DNA of 64,000 bases, taken from positions 27,515,439 through 27,579,438 of the forward strand of contig CM050450.1 of NCBI GenBank assembly GCA_027563935.2, read 5' to 3'. The stretch is from Costus lasius. Taxonomy: Eukaryota; Streptophyta; Magnoliopsida; Zingiberales; Costaceae. Positions 35,937-46,689 of this stretch are shown here, in pieces (within the stretch, counting starts at the first letter, position 1; each line of letters starts with the position of its first letter). Position numbers and translations under genes: made by a program. Under the pieces are notes generated by a model. The model worked only from the letters and a program-made list of their open reading frames with translations, had not been told where the DNA came from and did no database searches.

Positions 35937-37835
35937 TATTGTGTCCACAAGTGCATGGATACTTCGAAGTAATAAAAAGATATCGAACCATAGAGACCTA
36001 CGTGTTAAGTACCGAATAGTTGTTTTCTTAGTAGCTAAGCAAATCGAATACGATGTAAGCAAATGATCAAAAAGTATATGAAGAGTCAAAGAGAAAAGTT
36101 GAGACTACGGTTTCATCCACCTTAATTTCTATGACTAGAAGGAAATAAGCGCATCATTAGTCCACTCTTATTATGATAAAGATATAATTTACTTTATAAA
36201 GAAATCATCTTACTTTCGCATAAGATTAATTCGATGCTAAAGATAAGTAAATCATTGACAAAGAAATCAAAAAACACTTTCATGCATCCAATCTCTATGT
36301 CAATCATCTCAAGTGAAAACTAAATACTTTCATACTTTAGTTTCATAGGTTCTACTTAAGGTTCTCCAACGATCCGATACTTAATTTCTTACAATATCTT
36401 CATGTTTAATTCAATAATTCTTCCTAGATTAGATTATCAACAAGGCAATAAACTTCTAAAATCTAGAAACAAGAACAAACCTAGTTTCTTACGATGAGTT
36501 CCTAAATCACGATTCTAAGGTTCTAAGTTTTTGCAAGTCATCTTTCGGTCCATATCGCAAAAACTCTAATACATGTTGACAATAAGAAACTAGAAGAGAT
36601 TAAAGACAATTATCACATAAGTAGAATTATCATAACAAAAGTTCCCTGACGAATCAAGGATCATCTAGTCATTATGAAATTAAGGGGATTACACCCTCTG
36701 TCCCAAAAGAGAAGTTTACACTTTCATGGAGTTAAAATACAATAAAAATTCATGATAAAAATTAGAATTCAAAAGAGGAAGAATAGAAGTTACTGATTTT
36801 ACACCACCATAATTTTGGAAAATTTCGACTACTATAATACTACTACAGTGCTACTACAGTAAATCGCGAAAATCCTCCACAGCTGGAAATTTGCTCCTCT
36901 GATTTCTCCTCCGATCGAACTCCTTTCGATCTGAAATTTTTAGTGTATCCTCTCCTCCCTTGGGCAAAGCTCTCTTGAAAATTTTGCGGCCTGAGGTGGC
37001 CTCTACGACTCTCGGCAAGAGGCCGAGCCCTAGGGATGCCCTTTACGATTTTTCTCTTGATTGGTGATGAAATTCGATCTTCCTTGTCCTCAAATCCTCT
37101 CCTCCTCTTATAGAACGATCCCCTTTTTACAAATTTTGAAATCGTGCCCTAGATCTCTCTAATTTCGCATTGCAAAAATCGGGTTCAAGAGGAGGCGGCG
37201 GAAGACTCGGGCAACAATGTTTTTTTTAGAATTACGGGCCGTAATTTTGATTACGGCACTACCGTAATTTGTTCTGTGGAAAATTTCCATGAAATTATAG
37301 CCCATGATAAATATTACAGTAGTGCCATAATTTTTTCTGTATATTACTGGCCAGAAATTACGACCTGAAAAAATAATTACGGCAATGCCATAATTTCTTC
37401 TATGGATTTCTAGGCCAAAATTATGGCCCGTAAAAATTATTATGGCAATGCCATAATTATTTCTATGTATTTCTGGGAAGATATTACGGTAGTGTAATTT
37501 TTATTACGGCACTACCGTAATTTACTTCTATGCATTTTGGGCAGAAATTACGGGTCATAATAAAAATTACACCTAGGTAATATTCAAACTTGCTCTGATT
37601 TGCATGAAAATTGACGGGTAACTTCATCTCGATGTCTGGAATCCATTCTTGTGCTCATATCTTTCAAAATCCATCAAAATTAGGCCCTTTTTACATGAAA
37701 ATGATCAAAAGCAAGAAAAGGTGTAGATTCCATAATATTTGACAAATGAGGCTTAAAAATAAGTAAAAGAGTATGAATATGACACAAAAGACCAATCAAT
37801 TAACATAAAATACACTATGAATTTTCGTGTCATTA
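35937..37835 (-). mobile_element. Athila-type LTR, subtype 2, copy b
   Basis: Sister of 19678-21615. Identity is about 98-99% near 35.95-36.15 kb but only about 90% around the palindrome cluster (37230-37580). The outer end reads ...GTGTCATTA instead of ...GTGTCATCA. TATA-like GTTCTATAAG is at 37107-37116 (minus). Confidence 0.8.
37230..37580. repeat. Palindrome cluster in U3 (LTR 2b)
   Basis: Same arrangement as 21004-21345, with more C-to-T and G-to-A changes (for example TTATGGCAATGCCATAA in place of TTACGGCAGTGCCGTAA). Confidence 0.8.
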
Positions 37836-38673
37836 GCGATGAACGTCGATCTTGCACCCCACCTAGAAGCATCAATCGACGAGTGCCGATCTACCTGCTA
37901 GCGCCAAGCGCCGCTTGACTTGATCTCGCCAACGGATATTGGGGTAGAGACGCCCTGTCTAGTCGTGCATGCCGAGCCTTCTTCTACAGCCGACCAAAAA
38001 TTGCGCAGATGCCCTTCCGAAACAGGGCAGAAGCCCTTCTCATTGCCACTGACGACGAACAAGCGTTGCTTGGCTTGATCCTTCCAACGGTGATTGGCGT
38101 AGAAGCCCCACTGCATGCTGCCGCCAACGAGATCATCTACCTTCTTAAAAGGTGCTGACGTAGATTAGGGCAGAAGCCCTATGGTGGCGCGTCCAGATAG
38201 CGGCAACAAAAAAAAAGGCCAGCTACAAGGAGGGCACAAAGGGTGCCAATGGCAATGAAGCTTTGCATCGGACGATGACCACGGGCGACAATTAGGGCAA
38301 AAGCCCTTGCAATGTGTCACCGACGCAACTTAGAATCAAAGCAAAATCAAAATGTAAATATAAACAAATATGTCCGTGAATCAAAATTGATTTTGATTTT
38401 TCTCCCTGAACTCAAAAATCAAAAACTCATTTTCAGCAAAGCCGAAATCAAGATAAATTAAAATCAAATTTTTTTCAAAACAATTTTAGAATAAAAGGGT
38501 AAAGAAGTTTACTTCAATACAATATTCGGAAAATATGTTTTTCCTACTATTAACTATGAATTCCGTCTAAAAGAATAGGGCGTGAAACCCTAGATCTCTG
38601 TGTATAAAATCACCCCAAAATTGAAAAGAATCGAAAACCCTAATTGCCGTCCCGAAATTTATCCCCAAATTAA
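37836..38673. other. Mixed fragments, no gene
   Basis: 37836-38335 shares phrases with 18480-18560 (for example GCAGAAGCCCTTCC), suggesting related non-coding internal DNA. 38580-38673 matches 47928-48018 in the Tekay-like LTR (AACCCTAGATCT, AACCCTAATTG.CGTCCCGAA). The rest is unassigned. Confidence 0.4.
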
Positions 38674-39015
38674 AATTCATACCTTCCTTGTGGCATGTAT
38701 TCTCACCTCATTTAGTTGCCCAGGAGTTGTGACAAAAAGACATATCTTCAAATTTATCAAGAACAGAAAGATAATCCAATACCAATCAATCAAAAAATTT
38801 TTTTTTCAGAATATAGAAAAATAACAGAAAATAATAAACACAAGCAAATTCACAAATTTCAGAAATCACAATTCTGTCACAACTGTGAAAATCCAAAACC
38901 TGCAAAAATAAAAAAAACAAAGTTAAATCTAAGACAAATAAAACTTAGTCTAGCAATACTAACAACTATTTTAATATTAACAAAACTAAGGTCCCCAGCA
39001 ACGGCGCCAAAAACT
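38674..39015 (-). mobile_element. Primer site and leader of a further Athila-type copy, truncated
   Basis: The minus strand has TGGCGCCGTTGCTGGGGA at 38992-39009, a near-perfect tRNA-Asp primer site as used by Athila elements, 6 nt from the LTR. The leader matches 44236-44564 and breaks off at 38674, within the first ~35 codons of the ORF seen at 44329. A second internal region was therefore once joined to the LTR at 39016. Confidence 0.8.
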
Positions 39016-39940
39016 TGTTGTATTCCGCAAGTACACGGATACTCAAAGTAATAAAGAAAGATATCGAATCATAGAGACCTTATTGTTAAGTACCAAATAA
39101 TTATTTTCTCACTAGCTAAGCGAACCGAATGTGATAGAAGTAACTATGCGGAGAATATGCTAAAGAGATAATTAGAGAGAAACATTGGGACTAGGGTTTC
39201 ATCCTCCTTAATTCCAATGACTAGATTTGAATAAAAGGTCGTCAGTCTAATTTCATCATGATAAAGATGTAATTTACTTGATAAAGGTATTGTCTCACTT
39301 TCGTGCAGACAATCATGCGGGGACCAATCCTTGCTTTCGCGTAAGATATATCCCAATGCTGAAAATAAATAAACCATCAACAAAGAACTCAAGGATCACT
39401 TTCGTGCATCCGAATTCTAAGTTGATTATCTCAAGTGGAATCTCAAGGATCACTTTCATGCATCCGAGTCTCAACACAAGTTCTACTTAAGGTTCTCCGA
39501 CGACTCGATCCTCACTTTCATGCAAGATCAAATCAAGTCTAACACAATAACTCATCCTAGATTCGAATTATCTAACATGGCAATAAAATCACTAAAAATC
39601 AGAATTCAAAAAACAAACCTAATTTCTTAAGATAAGTTCCAAACTCAATGATTTCTAGGGTTCCAAATTTCACAATCAACCTTTCAGTTTATTTTGCAAA
39701 ATTTTAAAACATGCATGATAATATGAACTATGGAGAATTAAAGACAAGACATCACAAAAGCAGAATTATCAGGATAAAACTATCTTGACGAAATAAAAAT
39801 CATCTAGTCATTAAAAATCAAAGGAAATTACTCCCCCATGTCCCATAAAAGTTTAAGCTAGCATAGTGAAGGAGTTACAATAATCCATAGTTTCAAAAGA
39901 TCGAAAATCAAAGGAAAAAGAGAGTTTAAGAAAACACACT

Positions 39941-39966
39941 ACGGCTGTAATATAAATTACAGCCAT
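39941..39966. other. Hairpin in LTR 3a
   Basis: Arms GGCTGTAAT and ATTACAGCC (39943-39951 and 39956-39964) with loop ATAA. This is the counterpart of 29242-29267, which has AAA/TTT at the loop end instead. Confidence 0.75.
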
Positions 39967-40334
39967 AATTTGCATAAGGGGGCACTGTGAACAGTGTCGG
40001 CACCTCCTCTTTCTTTGATTTCTCCTCTGATTGACATCCCTTCGCTCTGAAACTTCTAGCAAGTGTTCTCCTCCTCCAGGTGTAGCTTCCCCTCAAATTT
40101 CACGGCCGGAGATACACTGTGTGCTTCACGGCGGTGAAACCCTTGGCGGCGGCGTGGAACTCGATTTCTCTCCATATGGTGGATGAAAATTAGGGCTTTC
40201 GCCCTTGGCGTCTTCTCCTCCTCCGAGGCTCTCTTTCTTCTTCTCACAACTTCGAATTTAAAGGCCTAGATCATCCGCAATCATCTTCGCAAAAATCGGG
40301 CTTCAAATTTGATCGTGGAAGTCGCGTTCAAAAG

Positions 40335-40630
40335 TAGAATTACGGTCGTGTTTTATGTTACGACATTGCCGTAATTTCAGTCGCGTTCTCTGATCCAAAA
40401 TCTCTGGCAATTACGGCATCGTAATATAAGTTACAGTAGTGCCGTAAAATCAACAAATATCTCTGGTCTGAAGGCTCCAAATTACGATACCGTGTAAATT
40501 CTTACGGCGGTGCCGTAATTTTTGTAAAATCTTCTAATGAAAATTTAGCCAAAATACGGCAGTGCTCTGATATTACGGCAGCATACAAAAATACAGTACC
40601 GTAATATATATTACTGCCTTGCTGTATTTT
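40335..40630. repeat. Palindrome cluster in U3 (LTR 3a)
   Basis: Decayed units such as TTACGACATTGCCGTAA, CAGTAGTGCCGTAAAA and TACAGTACCGTAATATA occur at intervals of about 60-80 bp. Confidence 0.8.
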
Positions 40631-40885
40631 GGTTCATCGCTCCATTTTGCTTGAAATTTGTCACGTATCCTCTTCTTGATGATGGTAACTCTTCCATGTA
40701 TTTGATTTTGCTTGAAAACGCCTAAACATAGTGTCTTTTTTACCTGAAAATCATCAAAAACAAAAATAGAAGTAGATTTTGCAATACTTGATAAATGTGG
40801 CACAAAAATAAGCAAAAGAGCTTCAATTTAGCATGAAAAGATATATAAAATGATACAAAATATACTATATATTTTGGTGTCATCA

Positions 40886-43041
40886 AAATACATAAGGCTC
40901 AAACTTTGCTTGTCCTCAAGCAAAAATCAAAAATTGATTAAAAGATAAACTTTTTCATGCTCAATAAATTTCTAAAATACAATCATCAATGAAAAATTTC
41001 ATCAATTGTTTCACAAAACTTCAAATAAACATATCATTCTTAGAACTCAACCCTCTAGATCTACATTTCAATCAAATAAAACTCTGCAACTTGTATAATA
41101 AATAGAATTTTCAATCTCATGATTTCCCCCAATTTTCAGTTCAAATCTATCATACTTTTGTTTACAGGAATTAGGTTTCCAAGATCTTTTTCCACACATA
41201 TTTTTTTATTCATTTTTTTCTTTTTCATGTATTTTGTTATTTTTGCACAGATTGCATGTACCCACTTAGATACACACTTTTTTTTATTTTGACTTCAACT
41301 CTTATCTTCGGTACCACTATCAATTTTGCATAGTGCCAAGTAGAGGAGTCTTATTCTTTTTCTCTCTCATTATCTTTTAGACATAGACTTCAACTCATGT
41401 CTTCAGTACCACTATCAATTTTACATAGTGCCAAGTAGGGGAGTCTCTTACTATTTTTATGGATCTTGGATTCTTTCTTCCCAACAAATAGCAAAATAGA
41501 CTAAATGTCTACTAGGTTGATCAATTGATATCAATTCAGTAATCATACTCATATGCTCATTTTATTTAAAGGAGTAGTTTCACCTTTAGATCTTATTCCT
41601 CAAATTACACATCTATCCAAAATTTCATGCATCAACCAATGTCAAATTTCAAAAGATAGATATGCATTGAAGAAATAACTCTAACATGATAGGTTTCTTT
41701 CTAATCATGAATATAGGTTTATTCATCATCAAGGAAGATATTTATCAATTAAAATCTTTTAAAAATAGAATCATACCACAAGATAGTAGAAAGTGGATGA
41801 TGAACAATCATATCGTCATACAAGCATATCGAAAAAATATCAGTGAGTGATAAATCTAAAGCAAATCAAAGATGCAACCATATGAAATAATCATGAATAC
41901 AAGAGAGTGCAAACGATACTTACAAAACTATATAGCAAGCTCTGACAAAAATACATAAGGCTCAGACCAAAAATAGTGTCAGGGCAGATGCTGCTAGGTC
42001 CATAGATGTGCCTTCTGAAAATTTTACCTGCACAATTTAAGATACATAAGGCTCGGTCTAAAAATAGTCTCTAAAAATAATAATGATAAAAATAATTTTC
42101 TCAAGGGAGAATCAGAGATATCATCGATGGTCTAGAAGAGTCCTGGTGGAAAGAGCTGATGCAGGCGAGAAGCAGAGGTGGAACAGAGGCTGATTGAAAA
42201 GCTGCTAGCAAAGATGGTGATGGGGCCGAAAGTAGAGTGAGTAATCTCTAGTGGCCTGCTAGAGAATACAGTCCTGGAGGTGAGATCGTCGCCAAGTGGG
42301 TGCCAGAAATAATGTTGCATAGATAAAAAAAATCAATCACTAATGAAGAGTCTGCTACATAAATAAATCAAATAAATGGAAATAGAGGCAATAGAATAAG
42401 TAAGAGTCTACTGATGGTATAATCCAGTGTCGACGGCTGGAAACAGTGATGTCAGAGGCAGATGCAGTGGTAGCGAGAGGTGGAAGACAGTTGCTTTTGA
42501 AGATTTCTAGATCTGGAGCCAAAAGAAACTATAACATGTAGAAAGCAATAGAATGATCCATAGACTTTAAAATTCAGCAAAAATATCCATATGATAGACA
42601 AAGATGAGTACTTCATGATGGTGCCAAAGATCAAAATTTTTCCCAACCTAGTTTCTTAAAATCGCAGCGAGAAAACACCTAATCAGATAAGCAGACTGCA
42701 GGTTTAGAATTACGGGCGAAATATCCCTTACGGCAGTGCCGTAATTTACACAAAACTCTCGGGTAAGAAAAACTCAAAATTACGGTACCGTAAAAAACAT
42801 TACGGTAGTGCCGTAAAATACCAAAAACTCTCGGGATGAAATCGGACCAACATTACGGCACCGTAAAGCAAATTACGGCAGTGCCGTATTTTGTGCAAAA
42901 TTTTATTTTCACTACAAAAAGAAAAGAAGAATTATTTCTAAAAATAAACTAAAATAAAAGAAACTAAGCTAAGTGATAATGCTTGGGTTGCCTCCCAAGA
43001 AGCGCTAATTTTAGGTCTATAGCTTGACCAAAAATCAAATA
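40886..43041 (-). other. 3' non-coding region of the non-autonomous Athila-type element
   Basis: Holds the GCTTGAGGACAAGC motif next to the LTR, paired CCACTATCAATTTT repeats (41311 and 41409), two ACATAAGGCTC repeats (41953 and 42045), the palindrome cluster at 42710-42890 and the hairpin at 42980-43005. No gene is supported. Confidence 0.65.
42710..42890. repeat. Palindrome cluster, 3' internal region (non-autonomous element)
   Basis: TTACGGCAGTGCCGTAA, TTACGGTACCGTAA and TTACGGCACCGTAA within 180 bp, the tightest and least decayed group. Confidence 0.9.
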
Positions 43042-44329
43042 TCATGGTGAAGTAGGTGAATCAGTACCAAAGTAAATAGCATATAATTTTCTGCATTTTC
43101 TTTGTCCTAAAGGCTTAGCCACTAATCCAAATATCCAGAATTTCATAAAAATGAAGATTGACATAGCTTTCTCAAATATGCAGAAATCAAAATCAATACT
43201 TTCAACTCCACTAAATGGATATTCAATAATCTTCCTAAATTTATGAGAAAGCAAAATTATAAGTCCTTTCTTCAAATTTATATTTTCAATTGCAATAGGA
43301 CTTTGATTAAAAGATATAAGCATTGGATGATCAAAATAATTTTTATGTCTCAAATTAGGTTCCTCAATAAAACATAATTTTTCAAATAAATCAAAAGAGT
43401 GAACATTAGATATAGGCAAAACATCATCATGGTGAGATTCATCAATGTTTGTATTTTTCAAATCTTTTTTCAAATTCCTCTTGCTCACAATCAAATAATT
43501 TATCAATTTCAAAATTATCAACAAAATTAGAATAAGAATTCTCTAAATTAGTCCCCTCATATCCTTCGTCAAAATTAACCATAAATAATATATCATCAAA
43601 AGAATCAATTTCATCAAAAGAGGGTTTTTCAATTTCAATTTCCTCAAACTTTTCCACAAATAAATTATCAAAGGAATCAATTTCACAATTATCAAAATCA
43701 TAGTGAGATGCATTAATGTTCACATAAGGCTCAATCTCAAAACAATCATAATCAGAGGGGGAATTTTCTAAATTAAGTTTTTCAGTTTTCAAATCAAACT
43801 CAAATAAGCAAGCTTGTTGTGCTAACTGGGTCTCTAGAATTTCAGAATTAGCAGTTAAAGATTCTACTTGAGAAGCAAGCTGACTAATTATTCCCTTAAG
43901 ATCCTCAATTTTCTCACTTTGATTTATCATGATTTGGTTTTGAATTGACATGAATTTTTCAAGCATGGATTCTAACCTAGATTCTTCAGTGTCCTCAAAG
44001 TATGGTTCAGAAACATGATTTGAGCAATCCTCATAAAAAGAAGTTGGATTTTCCCATCTAGAATCATAATGATCATCTTGATACCATGATAAATTGGAAT
44101 TTTGAGGCATTAAAATATGGCAATCAGAAATATAATGATCAAAGCATCCACAAATATCACATCTAACAGAGTGTATATAAGAGTTAAACTTATCTTGAAG
44201 TGTGCACAATGAATTTTCTTCATACCTTCCTTGTCGCATGTATTCCTCACCTCTTTCAGTTGCCCAGGAGTTGTGATAAAAAGACATATGTTCAAATCCA
44301 TCAAGAACAGAAAGATAATCCAACACCAA
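43042..44329 (-). pseudogene. Gag-derived ORF of a non-autonomous Athila relative, with unrecognised C-terminal domain
   Basis: The element between LTRs 44565-46433 and 39016-40885 has this single ORF and no pol. The first part (44329 to 43442) opens MVLDYLSVLDGFEHMSFYHN and has a zinc knuckle CDICGCFDHYISDC (CX2CX4HX4C). A coiled coil MLEKFMSIQNQIMINQSEKI then aligns with Gag of the gag-pol element at 27573-28152. A very acidic stretch rich in D, E, F and N follows. After a frame change near 43480 it continues as NTNIDESHHDDVLPISN to GTDSPTSP at 43042. This C-terminal ~150 residues is also present at 32762-33175 and matches no family I know. The capsid core is absent. It may be an RNA-binding packaging factor acting with Gag supplied in trans, but that is inference. 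Confidence 0.7.
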
Positions 44330-44540
44330 TCAATCAAAATTTTCTTTTTTTTTTCAGAATATAGAAAAAAAATAGAAAATAATAAACACAAGCAAATTCA
44401 CAAATTTCAGAAATCACAGTTCTATCACAACTGTGAAAATCCAAAACCTGCAAAAATAAAAAAAAACAAAGTTAAATCTAAGACAAATAAAACTTAGTCT
44501 AGCAATACTAACAACTATTTTGATATTAACAAAACTAAGG

Positions 44541-44558
44541 TCTCTGGCAACGACGCCA
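44541..44558 (-). other. Primer-binding site, tRNA-Asp type, decayed
   Basis: The minus strand reads TGGCGTCGTTGCCAGAGA, three changes from the tRNA-Asp primer site TGGCGCCGTTGCCGGGGA, 6 nt from the LTR end at 44565. Confidence 0.8.
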
Positions 44559-45489
44559 AAAACTTGTTGTATTCCGCAAGTGCACGGATACTCGAAGTAA
44601 TAAAGAAAGATATCGAACCACAGAGACCTTACTGTTAAGTACCAAATAATTATTTTCTCACTAGCTAAGCGAACTGAATTTGATAGAAGTAACTATGCAG
44701 AGAATATGCTAAAGAGATAATCAGAGAGAAATATTAGGACTAGGGTTTCATCCTTTTTAATTCCAATGACTAGATTTGAATAAAAGGTCATCAGTCTAAT
44801 TTCATCATGATAAAGATATAATTTACTTGATAAAGGTATTGTCTCACTTTCGTGCAGACAATCATGCAGGGACCAATTCTCGCTTTCGTGCAAGATCTAT
44901 CCCAACGCTGAAAATAAGTAAACCATCAATAAAGAACTCAAGGATCACTTTCGTGCATCCGAATTCTAAGTTCATTATCTCAAGTTGAATCTCAAGGATC
45001 ACTTTCGTGTATTTGAGTCTCAACACAGGTTCTACTTAAGGTTCTCCAACGATTCAATCCTCACTTTCATGAAAGATCAAATCAAGTCTAACACAATAAC
45101 TCGTTCTAGATTCAAATTATCTAACATGGCAATAAAATCACTAAAAATCAGAATTCAAAGAACAAACCTAATTTCTTACGATGAGTTCCAAACTCAATGA
45201 TTTCTAGGGTTCCAAATTTCAGAATCAACCTTTCAGTCTATTTTGCAAAATTCTAAAACATGCATGATAATATGAACTATGGAGAATTAAAGACAAGACA
45301 TCACAAAAGCAGAATTATCATGATAAAACTATCTTGACGAAATAAAAGTCATCTAGTCATTAAAAATCAAGGGAAATTACTCCCCCATGTCCCATAAAAG
45401 TTTAAGCTAGCATAGTGAAGGAGTTACAATAATCCATAGTTTCAAAAGATCGAAAATCAAAGGGAAAAGAGAGTTTAAGAAAACGCACC

Positions 45490-45515
45490 ACGGCTGTAAT
45501 ATAAATTATAGCCGT
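45490..45515. other. Hairpin in LTR 3b
   Basis: Arms ACGGCTGTAAT and ATTATAGCCGT with loop ATAA and one mismatch (C to T), in the same position as 39941-39966. Confidence 0.7.
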
Positions 45516-45884
45516 AATTTGCATAAGGGGGCGCTGTGAACAGTGTCGGCGCCTCCTCTTTCTTTGATTTCTCCTCCGATTGATATCCTTTCGCTCTGAA
45601 ACTTCTGGCAAGTGTTCTCCTCCTCCAGGCGTAGCTTCCCCTCAAATTTCACGGCTGGAGATGCACTGTGTGCTTCACGGCGGTGAAACCCTTGGCGGCA
45701 GCGTGGAACTCGATTTCTCTCCGTATGGTGGACGAAAATTAGGGCTTTCGCCCTTGGCATCTTCTCCTCCTCCAAGGCTCTCTTTCTTCTTCTCACGGCT
45801 TCAAATTTAAAGGCCTGGATCATCTACAATCATCTTTGCAAAAATCGGGCTTCAAATTTGACCGTGGAAGTCGCGTTCAAAAAT

Positions 45885-46180
45885 AGAATTACGGCCGTGT
45901 TTTATGTTACGGCACTGCCGTAATTTCAATCGCGTTCTCTGATCCAAAATCTCTGGCAAGTACGGCACTGTAATATAAGTTACAGCAGTGCCGTAAAATC
46001 AACAAATATCTCTGGTCTGAAGGCTCCAAATTACGGTACCGTGTAAATTCTTACGGTGGTGCCGTAATTTTCGTAAAATCTTTTGATGAAAATTTAGCCA
46101 AAATATGGCAGTGCTCTGATATTATGGCAGCGTACGAAAATACGGTATCGTAATATATATTACGGCCCTGCCGTATTTTG
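45885..46180. repeat. Palindrome cluster in U3 (LTR 3b)
   Basis: TTACGGCACTGCCGTAA is perfect here where LTR 3a has a decayed form. Others are TTACGGTACCGTG and ACGGCCCTGCCGTA. Confidence 0.85.
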
Positions 46181-46433
46181 GTTCATGGCTCCATTTTGCT
46201 TGAAATTTGTCATGTATCCTCTTCTTAATGATGATAACTCTTCCATGTATTTGATTTTGCTTGAAAACGCCTAAAAATAGTACCTTTTTACTTGAAAATC
46301 ATCAAAAACTAAAATAGAAGTAGATTTTGCAATACTTGATAAATTTGGCACAAAAATAAGCAAAAGAGCTTCAATTTAGCATGAAAAGATATATAAAATG
46401 ATACAAAATATACTATATATTTTGGTGTCATCA

Positions 46434-46672
46434 CTTCCGCATCCGGGTCTTCCACTGAAGACCTCACCGCGTCGCTTGCGTCTAATCCAGCCAATGAGAA
46501 ACTCACGTGCGCGTTTGTATCTGAAGCACGCTGGGACGAAGCTGCCGAGTTGTGTCCTGATTTAGGCGTTGACCACATGGATTTAGGGTAATTTCAAGCT
46601 GCCCTCATTGCTTCCTTTTGGGCTGGGTTTGGGCTTGGGCCTCGCTTGGCCCACTGGTCCAAGGGCCTAACA
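46434..46672 (-). mobile_element. Truncated 3' LTR of Tekay-like gag-only element
   Basis: Matches 48887-49119 (for example TTAGGCGTTGACCAC, TGGGCTTGGGCCTCGCTT) and ends GGCCTAACA at 46672 next to a polypurine tract. The outer part is replaced by the Athila LTR at 46433. Confidence 0.85.
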
Positions 46673-46674
46673 AT

Positions 46675-46682
46675 TCTCCCCC
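46675..46682 (-). other. Polypurine tract
   Basis: The minus strand CGGGGGAGAAT lies directly before TGTTAGG, the start of the 3' LTR. This is the plus-strand priming site of reverse transcription. Confidence 0.8.
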
Positions 46683-46689
46683 GCCTAAC

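Larger units (their letters stand above)
39016..40885 (-). mobile_element. Athila-type LTR, subtype 3, copy a (3' LTR)
   Basis: Plus-strand ends are TGTTGTATTCCGCAAG and TTTTGGTGTCATCA, 1870 bp. It pairs with 44565-46433 (1869 bp) at roughly 93-95% identity by eye, mostly transitions. It is flanked by internal DNA on both sides. Palindrome cluster 40335-40630; hairpin 39941-39966. Confidence 0.9.
44565..46433 (-). mobile_element. Athila-type LTR, subtype 3, copy b (5' LTR)
   Basis: Full-length LTR with TGTTGT...GTGTCATCA ends. The element 39016-46433 is 7.4 kb. The outer flank is the truncated 3' LTR of a Tekay-like element, so this Athila relative arrived later or recombined into it. Palindrome cluster 45885-46180; hairpin 45490-45515. 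Confidence 0.9.
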
